This document shows positions 1 through 6,424 of a stretch of 8,221 nt of DNA, one piece after another. The stretch comes from Paludibacter sp. (GTDB lineage: Bacteria > Bacteroidota > Bacteroidia > Bacteroidales > Paludibacteraceae). The notes beneath the pieces are model-generated. The model did not search any database and was not told the DNA's origin. It was given only the letters and a program-made list of their open reading frames with translations. Where the stretch lies: the NCBI GenBank assembly GCA_024709185.1, contig JANJXE010000068.1:1-8221 (forward strand), written 5' to 3'. Position 1 is the stretch's first letter. Every line of letters begins with the position of its first letter. Both the position numbers and the translations under genes were made by a program.

Positions 1-588
1 GTGGAATTATTTAAAAGCCTCGATGCGGCAAATTTGCGTTCGGGCTATGCTGAAATGGTAAAGCACGCACTCATTGATACTCCACAGGAATGGAAGGAAG
101 TACTGGCTTTTGAGTTGGAAGAGGTTGATTTTGAACAACTCCGGGAGTTGGTGGAACGCAGTGTGCGTATTAAGGAACGGATTGTGGAACAGGATCCCAC
201 TGAAAAGAATATTCGTAAGGCGCTGAACCTGGGTCATACCTTTGGTCATGCCTTCGAGACCTTCTCGCACCGTGTGCATCGTCCTGCTCTTCATGGTTAT
301 GCTGTGATGTGGGGTTTGTTGTGCGAACTGTATCTCTCGCATGTGCAGCTGGGTTTTCCGAAAGAGGAATTGCTGCGGCTGAAGTACATGATGGCAGAGT
401 ATTACGGCAAGTTCGACTTTGCCTGTGGTGATTATGAGGAGCTGTACGAACTGATGACGCACGACAAGAAGAACGATTCGGGTTTTGTAAATTTTACCCT
501 GCTGGGTGGAATAGGCGATATACGCATTAATTGCACTGCTTCGAAAGAGCAAATTTTTGAAACACTGGATTTTTATTTAACGATATAG
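1..588 (+). CDS. aroB: 3-dehydroquinate synthase, C-terminal part (5' end outside window)
   Basis: This is the C-terminal 195 residues of AroB, the cytoplasmic, NAD- and metal-dependent enzyme that converts DAHP to 3-dehydroquinate in the second step of the shikimate pathway. All three metal ligands of the family can be placed: Glu18 in RSGYAEMVKH, His79 in LGHTFGHAFE and His98 in ALHGYAVMWG. A DKKN stretch at 155-158 and NFTLLGGIGD at 164-173 fit the family's C-terminal domain. The residue after His98-Gly is Tyr, where many AroB proteins have Glu. Complete family members have about 350 residues, so roughly 155 are missing to the left. The GTG at position 1 is therefore most likely an internal valine codon, not a start. 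The frame ends at a TAA stop, 44 bp before the next gene's preferred start. Identification is firm; only the 5' boundary is unknown. Confidence 0.95.
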   Translation: MELFKSLDAANLRSGYAEMVKHALIDTPQEWKEVLAFELEEVDFEQLRELVERSVRIKERIVEQDPTEKNIRKALNLGHTFGHAFETFSHRVHRPALHGYAVMWGLLCELYLSHVQLGFPKEELLRLKYMMAEYYGKFDFACGDYEELYELMTHDKKNDSGFVNFTLLGGIGDIRINCTASKEQIFETLDFYLTI

Positions 589-632
589 AATTGGCCGTAT
601 GAATATCGTAAGGCATGTACAAATTGATTTAT

Positions 633-992
633 ATGAAAAAAACATTAGTGATAGGGGCCAGCAACAACCCCGAGCGGTATTCGTACAAAGCCGCTGAAAA
701 ATTGCTGAACTACGGACATGAAATTGAACTGTTGGGTTTGCGTCCCGATGTGATTTTCGGCCGCACTATCGATACAGATAAGAAAGCCTATGAAGGTATT
801 GATACAGTTACGCTGTATGTGGGGCCAAAGAATCAACCTGATTATTACAACTATGTGGTTTCGTTGAAGCCTGTTCGGGTTATTTTTAATCCCGGAACCG
901 AAAATCCGGAATTTGAGCAGTTACTCGAGAAAAACGGAATTCAGGTGGAAGTGGCTTGTACGCTCGTGTTGCTGGGGATTGGACAATATTAA
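633..992 (+). CDS. Small CoA-binding Rossmann-fold protein (CoA_binding_2 / YccU-like)
   Basis: A 119-residue protein that appears to be a single CoA-binding Rossmann domain of the kind found in YccU-like proteins and in the N-terminal part of acyl-CoA synthetases. Visible marks are the N-terminal strand and nucleotide loop TLVIGASNNPERYS (residues 4-17), a following helix and strand, the conserved FNPGTENPE (85-93), and VEVACTLVLL (105-114) near the C-terminus. It has no catalytic domain, so it may bind CoA or a related nucleotide in a regulatory or scavenging role; that is inference, and the physiological job of the family is not settled. I prefer the ATG at 633 (MKKTLVIGAS) over the in-frame ATG at 615, because it puts the first beta strand directly at the N-terminus as in relatives. 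The 615 start would add six residues. It lies 44 bp after aroB and 88 bp before dapB, so it may share the aroB transcript. Confidence 0.85.
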   Translation: MKKTLVIGASNNPERYSYKAAEKLLNYGHEIELLGLRPDVIFGRTIDTDKKAYEGIDTVTLYVGPKNQPDYYNYVVSLKPVRVIFNPGTENPEFEQLLEKNGIQVEVACTLVLLGIGQY

Positions 993-1080
993 ATAAGTAA
1001 ATTAGATTAGTTATCGGGCCGACGCTCCGAAAGTGCCTGCGTTTACAGGATAAAAGCTTCGACCTTTTTTTGAACTTGAT

Positions 1081-1800
1081 ATGAAGATTGCATTAATTGG
1101 ATATGGCAAGATGGGCAAAATTATTGAACGTATTGCCCTGGAACGCGGACATGAAATTGTGTGTATCATCGACATCGACAACCGCGACGATTTTAATTCG
1201 GAGGCCTATAAAAGTGCCGATGTGGCAATTGAATTTTCGGTGCCATCGGTGGCAGTGGGCAATATACGCAGTTCGTTTGCTGCCGGGGTTCCCATCGTGT
1301 GTGGCACAACCGGCTGGACCGAAGCATTACCTGCCCTGAAAAAGGAAGTTGAAGAAGGGGGGCATACGCTGTTCTGGAGTTCCAATTATAGCCTGGGTGT
1401 TAATATCTTCATGAAGGTGAATTCGTACCTGGCACGGCTGATGAATCGTTTCCCGGAATACAATGTGGAAATGACCGAAGTACACCACACCCAAAAGCTT
1501 GATGCGCCCAGCGGAACAGCTATCACACTGGCTGAAGGTATTCTTGAAGAACTCGACCGTAAATCCGACTGGTCGAAGGAAGTGGAGGATTCGGAAGCGC
1601 ATATGGCCATTAAGTCGATTCGCGAAGGACAGGTACCCGGAATTCATACTATCCGTTACGAGTCGGAGGTGGATACTATTACAATGACACATGATGCAAA
1701 GTCGCGCGAGGGTTTTGCGCTGGGTGCAGTAGTGGCTGCTGAATTTACTGCCGGCAAGAAAGGCCTGCTGGGCATGAAAGACTTGTTACGTTTTGATTGA
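1081..1800 (+). CDS. dapB: 4-hydroxy-tetrahydrodipicolinate reductase
   Basis: DapB reduces 4-hydroxy-tetrahydrodipicolinate with NAD(P)H in the diaminopimelate/lysine pathway, which also feeds peptidoglycan. The 239-residue protein begins with the dinucleotide-binding loop IGYGKMGK (6-13) and an acidic end of strand two (Asp31, Asp33). The CGTTGW motif follows at 74-79. The active-site signature VHHTQKLDAPSGTA lies at 134-147, with His135, His136 and Lys139 matching the catalytic HH-x2-K pattern and DAPSGT at 141-146 binding substrate. The C-terminal half (GFALGAVVAAEF, 211-222) returns to the Rossmann domain. It is shorter than E. coli DapB (273 residues), which seems usual for this phylum. 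The ATG at 1081 is the only start that keeps the nucleotide loop intact, and no Shine-Dalgarno sequence precedes it. lepB follows after 24 bp, which suggests co-transcription. Confidence 0.97.
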   Translation: MKIALIGYGKMGKIIERIALERGHEIVCIIDIDNRDDFNSEAYKSADVAIEFSVPSVAVGNIRSSFAAGVPIVCGTTGWTEALPALKKEVEEGGHTLFWSSNYSLGVNIFMKVNSYLARLMNRFPEYNVEMTEVHHTQKLDAPSGTAITLAEGILEELDRKSDWSKEVEDSEAHMAIKSIREGQVPGIHTIRYESEVDTITMTHDAKSREGFALGAVVAAEFTAGKKGLLGMKDLLRFD

Positions 1801-1824
1801 AATTATATATAATACGAGTATAAA

Positions 1825-3285
1825 ATGAGAAAATTAGCCGACCGGTTGCAACATCCGGTGAAACAATGGATAAAAGCAGCCGCATGGTGCCTGCTGTATA
1901 TACTTTTTGTAGCCTGGGTAGGTACATTCTGGTGGTTGCTGTTGCTGCCCCTGGTGTTCGATGCCTTTATCACACAGTATATTCCCTGGACCTGGTGGAA
2001 AAAGTCGAAGAACAAAACAGTGCTTGCCGTAATGGGTTGGGTGGATGCAATTTTATTTGCTCTCATCGCTGTGTATTTCATCAATCTGTATCTTTTCCAG
2101 AATTACCAGATTCCGACTTCATCGCTGGAGAAAACCCTGTTGGTGGGCGATTTTCTTTTTGTGAGCAAAGCCAGTTACGGTCCACGTGTGCCTAACACAC
2201 CGTTTTCGTTTCCGCTGGTTCAACACACTTTTCCGGTTATTAATACCAAATCCTACCTCGAAAATCCACAGTGGGAATACAAACGGTTAAAGGGCTTTGA
2301 TACAATCGAACGTAATGACATTGTGGTGTTTAATTTCCCTACAGGGGACACTGTGCCTGTGAAAGTGCAAAATCCGGATTATTATGTAAGTAGCTACTAC
2401 GAAGGCTATAACAACCTGAAACTGCAGAATCCCGATGTGGAACCTTCAGCGGAAGCCTGTATGGCAAGGGGGCGTGAAATTATCCGATCGCGTAAGGATA
2501 TTTATGGAGAACTGGTATATCGTCCGGTCGACCGTCGCGAGAATTATGTGAAGCGTTGTGTGGCTATTCCCGGTGATTTTTTTGAAATCCGCGATAATAC
2601 GATATTTATTAATGATAAGCCGGAAGAACTACATCCGGGCGTACAGTACAACTACTATGTACAAACTACCGGTCGCTATTTCTCGGCCGATATGATGGAT
2701 AAACTGGGCATTAGTTTCGACGACCGTAAACTGCAGGATCCCGTTGCAGATCAGCAATTGATTAATTACCTTGGATTAGAACCCAATCTGCCGGTATATC
2801 ATTTCCCGCTGACTGCTGCCATGCTCGACAAGTTGAAAAATTCCATTCTGGTAAAATCCATTCGCATCGAGCCCTTTGCAATTGGTGGTGATGTATTTCC
2901 CTATGGTGGTGGCCATGGCTGGAACCGCGATAATTATGGTCCGATTTACATTCCCCGCAAGGGAAGTACTCTGAAACTCAATAGCTGGAATATTTCGATT
3001 TACGAACGCATTATCCGAGTGTACGAGAAAAACGATTTGGAGGTAAGAGATGGCCGCTTTATTATCAATGGTAAAGAAACGGACTATTACACTTTTAAAA
3101 TGGATTATTACTGGATGATGGGTGATAATCGTCATAACTCAGCTGATTCGCGCTATTGGGGTTTTGTGCCCGAAGACCATGTGGTGGGTCGTCCGGTAGC
3201 TGTTTGGTTGTCGTTGAATAAAGACAAAGGCTGGTTCGAAGGTAAAATTCGTTTCAACCGTTTCTTTAAGGATGCCCGCAGATAA
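1825..3285 (+). CDS. lepB: Signal peptidase I, long Bacteroidetes form
   Basis: This membrane-bound serine protease removes signal peptides from secreted proteins. Its 486 residues begin with a basic stretch, then hydrophobic segments at about 18-50 (one or two membrane spans) and 66-91, which place the rest outside the cytoplasmic membrane. The catalytic motif IPTSSLEKTLLVGD (96-109) puts the nucleophile at Ser100, aligned with E. coli Ser91. The general base is Lys243 in YVKRCVAIPGD, aligned with E. coli Lys146. The last conserved box, MGDNRHNSADSRYWG, spans 432-446. Spacing is much larger than in E. coli: 143 residues separate Ser and Lys (about 55 in E. coli), and nearly 190 separate Lys from the GDN box, so two extra blocks of unknown role sit in the catalytic domain. 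It lies 24 bp after dapB, and its end overlaps the longest frame of wbqC by 14 bp. Confidence 0.96.
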   Translation: MRKLADRLQHPVKQWIKAAAWCLLYILFVAWVGTFWWLLLLPLVFDAFITQYIPWTWWKKSKNKTVLAVMGWVDAILFALIAVYFINLYLFQNYQIPTSSLEKTLLVGDFLFVSKASYGPRVPNTPFSFPLVQHTFPVINTKSYLENPQWEYKRLKGFDTIERNDIVVFNFPTGDTVPVKVQNPDYYVSSYYEGYNNLKLQNPDVEPSAEACMARGREIIRSRKDIYGELVYRPVDRRENYVKRCVAIPGDFFEIRDNTIFINDKPEELHPGVQYNYYVQTTGRYFSADMMDKLGISFDDRKLQDPVADQQLINYLGLEPNLPVYHFPLTAAMLDKLKNSILVKSIRIEPFAIGGDVFPYGGGHGWNRDNYGPIYIPRKGSTLKLNSWNISIYERIIRVYEKNDLEVRDGRFIINGKETDYYTFKMDYYWMMGDNRHNSADSRYWGFVPEDHVVGRPVAVWLSLNKDKGWFEGKIRFNRFFKDARR

Positions 3286-4027
3286 GGAAAAGATAGCTCT
3301 CGCAAAACAAGCTATGCCCACCGATAATAAATCAGGTTCGTCAGAGGGAGTAGTTTCTCAACAGTTAGCGTTGCAACCTGCTGTTCTTGCGTCGGTTTAC
3401 CTGAGTACGGCTTATCTGCCTCCCATCGACTATGTGGCTTTGTGGATGCATGCGGGCACAACGGTGATTGAAAAGTACGAATACGTTGAGAAGCAGAGTT
3501 ACCGCAACCGTTGCCGGATTGCAACTGCAACAGGAGTAACCGAATTGAATATTCCGCTCGAACGGCCACAGGGAACTAAAACCCTGATTTGCGATGTGCG
3601 TCTGTCGGATCATGGCAACTGGCCGGTACAGCATTGGCGAACGATAGAAGCTGCGTACCAGTCGAGCCCGTATTTCGATTACCTGGCCGATGAGCTGGAA
3701 GCCATCTATCGCAATCCTGGCACATTCCTGTGGGATTTTAATGAACGTATGATGCAGTTTCTCGCTTCCTGGATGGAAGGACTCCTGAGGCCGGAATCTA
3801 CATCTGTTTATGGCGTTGTTCCGGAAGAAGCCCTGGACATGCGGATCCGGCTTCACCCTAAAAAAAGCAATTTATTCGACGAATATCCTTCGTATTATCA
3901 GGTGTTCAGTGCTGCAAATGGCTTTTTACCCAACATGAGTAGTTTGGATTTGCTGATGAACTGTGGAAATGAAGCAATAATCTACCTGAATAATTTTAAA
4001 AACCGCAAAATTTCTGTATTTTTGTGA
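3272..4027 (+). CDS. wbqC: WbqC-family protein
   Basis: A member of the WbqC-like family, named after a gene in O-antigen loci; the biochemical activity is not firmly known. The 251-residue frame carries the family's conserved blocks in order: SVYLSTAYLPPIDY (41-54), EKYEYVEKQSYRNRC (67-81), LSDHGNW (111-117), HW (121-122), AYQSSPYFDYLADE (128-141), FLWDFNE (152-158), HPKK (195-198), YYQVF (208-212), GFLPNMSSLDLLMNCG (217-232). The many conserved His, Asp and Lys residues look enzyme-like, which is inference. The core starts at about residue 42, so the ATG at 3272 gives a polar extension of about 40 residues and overlaps lepB by 14 bp. The ATG at 3314 (residue 15) would avoid the overlap and still leave about 27 extra residues, so the true start is uncertain. 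Position suggests translation coupled to lepB. The function may concern the cell envelope, but neighbours alone do not prove that. Confidence 0.88.
   Translation: MPADKEKIALAKQAMPTDNKSGSSEGVVSQQLALQPAVLASVYLSTAYLPPIDYVALWMHAGTTVIEKYEYVEKQSYRNRCRIATATGVTELNIPLERPQGTKTLICDVRLSDHGNWPVQHWRTIEAAYQSSPYFDYLADELEAIYRNPGTFLWDFNERMMQFLASWMEGLLRPESTSVYGVVPEEALDMRIRLHPKKSNLFDEYPSYYQVFSAANGFLPNMSSLDLLMNCGNEAIIYLNNFKNRKISVFL
3994..4024 (+). promoter_or_regulatory. Probable Bacteroidetes-type promoter for ilvE
   Basis: The octamer TATTTTTG at 4017-4024 is an exact match to the Bacteroidetes -7 consensus TAnnTTTG. Nineteen bases upstream, TTTT at 3994-3997 is a partial match to the -33 element TTTG. Transcription would begin a few bases after 4024, giving a leader of about 30 nt before the ATG at 4060. 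The element lies within the last codons of wbqC. The match is by eye in an AT-rich stretch, so a chance occurrence is possible. Confidence 0.5.
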
Positions 4028-4059
4028 GAAATACAACAAACTTATTAAACATTCCCGAT

Positions 4060-5079
4060 ATGGAACAGATCGATTGGAGCAACCTGGGTTTTGGCTATAT
4101 GAAAACCGATTACAATGTGCGTTGTACCTTCAAAAACGGCAACTGGGGTGATCTGGAAGTGCACGATGATGAATACCTGAATCTTCACATGGCAGCTACC
4201 TGTCTGCACTATGGCCAGGAGGTGTTCGAAGGACTAAAGGCTTTCCGTGGAAAAGATGGTAAGGTGCGCATTTTCCGGATGGATGAAAACGCCAAACGTA
4301 TGCAAAACTCCTGCGAGGGTATCCTGATGGAGAAATTTCCACAAGAGTTGTTTGAACAGGCTGTGGTAAAGGCTGTGAAACTGAACGAGCGCTTCATTCC
4401 TCCCTATGGATCGGGTGCCACACTTTATATTCGTCCGTTCCTCTTTGGAATTAGTCCTCAGTTGGGCGTTCGTCCGGCTTCCGAATATCTTTTTATTGTT
4501 TTTGTAGCTCCGGTAGGACCGTACTTTAAAGGTGGTTTCGCTACAACACCTTTTGTTATCATGCGTCAATACGATCGTTCGGCTCCGCTGGGAACCGGAA
4601 AGTACAAGGTGGGGGGTAACTATGCAGCCAGTCTTGTGGCCGGTCAGCATGCTCATCAACTGGGTTATTCCAATATTTTTTACCTTGATGCAAAGGAAAA
4701 GAAATACATTGATGAATGTGGTGCTGCCAATTTCTTCGGAATAAAGAACAATACGTATGTAACGCCTGAATCGACTTCGATTTTGCCTTCGATTACGAAT
4801 AAGAGTCTGATGACCCTGGCCGAAGAGTTGGGATTGAAGGTGGAGCGCAGGCATGTACCAGTGGAAGAACTGGCTACTTTTGAAGAAGCCGGTGCTTGTG
4901 GTACGGCCGCGGTGATTAGCCCGATTGAGCGTATCGACGATTACGATACCGGAGTTTCCTATGTGTTTGCTAAGGATGGTAAACCCGGAGTGGTATGCGA
5001 TAAGTTATACCACAAGTTGATTGCGATTCAATGCGGCGATGAGCCCGATACACACGGTTGGGTAACGGTGGTAGAGTAA
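4060..5079 (+). CDS. ilvE: Branched-chain amino acid aminotransferase
   Basis: A fold-type IV, PLP-dependent transaminase that interconverts Leu, Ile and Val with their 2-oxo acids using glutamate/2-oxoglutarate in the cytoplasm. From the ATG at 4060 it has 339 residues and resembles the eukaryote-like BCAT group more than short E. coli IlvE. Visible marks are YGQEVFEGLKAFR (51-63), the phosphate and substrate loop YIRPFLFG (123-130), and TGKYKVGGNYAAS (179-191), in which Lys183 should form the PLP Schiff base. YIDECGAANFF (216-226) and ITNKSLMTLAEE (245-256) follow, then CGTAAVISPI (280-289). A longer frame from GTG 4024 would add 12 residues. I reject it because that GTG is the last part of the presumed promoter element and because relatives begin near IDWSNLGFGYMKTDY. 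It follows wbqC by 32 bp and ends at a strong terminator hairpin. Confidence 0.96.
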   Translation: MEQIDWSNLGFGYMKTDYNVRCTFKNGNWGDLEVHDDEYLNLHMAATCLHYGQEVFEGLKAFRGKDGKVRIFRMDENAKRMQNSCEGILMEKFPQELFEQAVVKAVKLNERFIPPYGSGATLYIRPFLFGISPQLGVRPASEYLFIVFVAPVGPYFKGGFATTPFVIMRQYDRSAPLGTGKYKVGGNYAASLVAGQHAHQLGYSNIFYLDAKEKKYIDECGAANFFGIKNNTYVTPESTSILPSITNKSLMTLAEELGLKVERRHVPVEELATFEEAGACGTAAVISPIERIDDYDTGVSYVFAKDGKPGVVCDKLYHKLIAIQCGDEPDTHGWVTVVE

Positions 5080-5130
5080 TATACAAAAAAGGCCTGCATG
5101 AACATCGACACATGCAGGCCTTTTTGTATA
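5080..5130. terminator. Bidirectional intrinsic terminator between ilvE and aroA
   Basis: The arms GGCCTGCATG (5091-5100) and CATGCAGGCC (5111-5120) are perfectly complementary around a 10-nt loop. The stem extends through five A residues (5086-5090) paired with five T residues (5121-5125). After a single bulged A (5085) it extends a further five pairs (5080-5084 with 5126-5130). A GC-rich stem with T-rich tracts on the exit side of both strands fits rho-independent termination in both directions. It starts one base after the ilvE stop and ends 12 bases beyond the aroA stop. Confidence 0.92.
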
Positions 5131-5142
5131 TTTTCGTATTGA

Positions 5143-6348
5143 CTAGTCAAGCCTGGCCTTGTGTAAGTCCTCCCAAAAATCAGGATACGATTTACTTACC
5201 ACTTCCGGATGTTTTATTTCCAGCTTTTGCCGGAGCGCTGCCGGAGCAAAGGCCATCGCCATGCGGTGGTCGTCGTAGGTTTTGATAACCGGTTTCTCCT
5301 GCGCTACTGTTTTCGTTCCTCTCCAGGCCAGCATTCCTTCGGCAGGTTCTTCAATGACAAAACCCAGTTTTACTAGTTCGTTGATCAACGCTGCAATACG
5401 ATCGGTTTCCTTTATTTTCAGACTCTGCAAACCGCTGAATTCAAACGTTATTCCCTTCATGCAGCAGGTCACGGCAAAAGTTTGTGCCAGGTCGGGTTGG
5501 TCGACGAAATTGTACGAGAAGTGATTAGTGGATTTGCCTGTGGTAGTAAGGCGAACCCCATCCTGCAGATAATCGGTTGCCACGCCCAACTGTTCGAAAA
5601 GAACTGCTACCTGCGAATCGCCCTGGTAGCTGTTTTGCTTCAATCCTTCGAGGAACACCTCTCCTTTTCCGGCAATCGAAAGTAGTTCGTACCAGTACGA
5701 GGCAGCCGACCAATCAGATTCCACCCGAAAGTTTACAGGAGTATAGCGCTGGAAAGCTATTGTGATCGTATTGTTTTCAAACTGTGTTGTTACACCGTAT
5801 TCGGCCATCATGCTGCGGGTCATCTCGATGTAGGGGACCGAAATTACATCACCTTCGAGTTTAATCACCAGTCCGTTTACCATGTAGGGCGCTATCATCA
5901 TTAATGCCGAAATGTACTGACTGCTGACTCCACCGTTGAGGGTGATTTCGCCACCCATCATGGCACTGCCATAAATTTTAAGTGGAGGAAAGCCCTCGTT
6001 TTCGAGGTATTCAATTTTTGCCCCGAGTTTATTCAGCGCATCCACCAGCAGGCGAATCGGTCGTTGTTTCATACGTTCACTGCCGGTAATCGTCCATTCG
6101 CCTACTGTTTTTGCCAGAAAAGCGGTGAGGAAGCGCATGGATGTTCCGGCAGCTCCCACATCAAAATGAGTCGAATTCGAGTCGAGTGCGCGTATCATCA
6201 CACGGGTATCGTCGCAGTCGGACAGGTTCTGAATTTCATACGGACTATACGCCAGCGCATTCAATATCAATGCTCTGTTGCTGATGCTTTTAGAGGCAGG
6301 CAACTTAATGCGCGCCTGTATGGAATCGGCAGTAAAATGAAGCGTCAT
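5143..6348 (-). CDS. aroA: EPSP synthase (3-phosphoshikimate 1-carboxyvinyltransferase)
   Basis: AroA transfers the enolpyruvyl group of PEP to shikimate-3-phosphate, the sixth shikimate step. The 401-residue protein shows the expected two-domain signature: LPASKSISNRALILNAL (16-32) with Lys20, Ser21 and Arg25 for substrate binding; the PEP loop VGAAGTSMRF (64-73); ERMKQRP (91-97), with Arg92 matching E. coli Arg124; SSQY (142-145); the catalytic-type Asp286 in DQPDLAQT; KIKETDRI (311-318) with Glu314 and Arg317; DDHRMAMAF (359-367); and Lys386 in KSYPDFW. In the PEP loop the E. coli NAGTAMRP pattern is changed: Ala66 replaces Asn94 and Phe73 replaces Pro101. The protein is somewhat shorter than the 427 residues of E. 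coli. It starts with ATG at 6348 after a 76 bp gap. No good TAnnTTTG promoter was seen in that gap, so read-through from the dehydrogenase gene is possible. It converges with ilvE. Confidence 0.97.
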   Translation of the reverse strand: MTLHFTADSIQARIKLPASKSISNRALILNALAYSPYEIQNLSDCDDTRVMIRALDSNSTHFDVGAAGTSMRFLTAFLAKTVGEWTITGSERMKQRPIRLLVDALNKLGAKIEYLENEGFPPLKIYGSAMMGGEITLNGGVSSQYISALMMIAPYMVNGLVIKLEGDVISVPYIEMTRSMMAEYGVTTQFENNTITIAFQRYTPVNFRVESDWSAASYWYELLSIAGKGEVFLEGLKQNSYQGDSQVAVLFEQLGVATDYLQDGVRLTTTGKSTNHFSYNFVDQPDLAQTFAVTCCMKGITFEFSGLQSLKIKETDRIAALINELVKLGFVIEEPAEGMLAWRGTKTVAQEKPVIKTYDDHRMAMAFAPAALRQKLEIKHPEVVSKSYPDFWEDLHKARLD

Positions 6349-6424
6349 TATATATACTGTAAAGTGAACTGGTTGTTGTTGAATAGAACGGTTGATACTG
6401 AATACAACAGTTTTTACTGCGGTT

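Noticed and set aside
7..552. Minus-strand reading frame of 181 codons opposite aroB
   Set aside because: It is antisense to the conserved aroB frame, with no motif and no supporting neighbour.
1029..1071. Intrinsic terminator before dapB
   Set aside because: The stem needs a bulge and a 2-by-7 internal loop around only 4-5 bp helices, so it is too weak to annotate despite the T run.
1787..1795. TACGTTTTG as a -7 promoter element for lepB
   Set aside because: The spacing within the motif is off by one base and no -33 element lies at the right distance; the 24-bp gap fits co-transcription with dapB.
4234..4854. Minus-strand reading frame of 206 codons opposite ilvE
   Set aside because: It is fully antisense to ilvE, has no domain signature, and is rich in Arg, Ser and Thr as expected for a shadow frame.
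6380..6412. TTG, 19 bases, TATTCAAC on the minus strand as an aroA promoter
   Set aside because: The second half of the -7 box (CAAC instead of TTTG) does not match the consensus.
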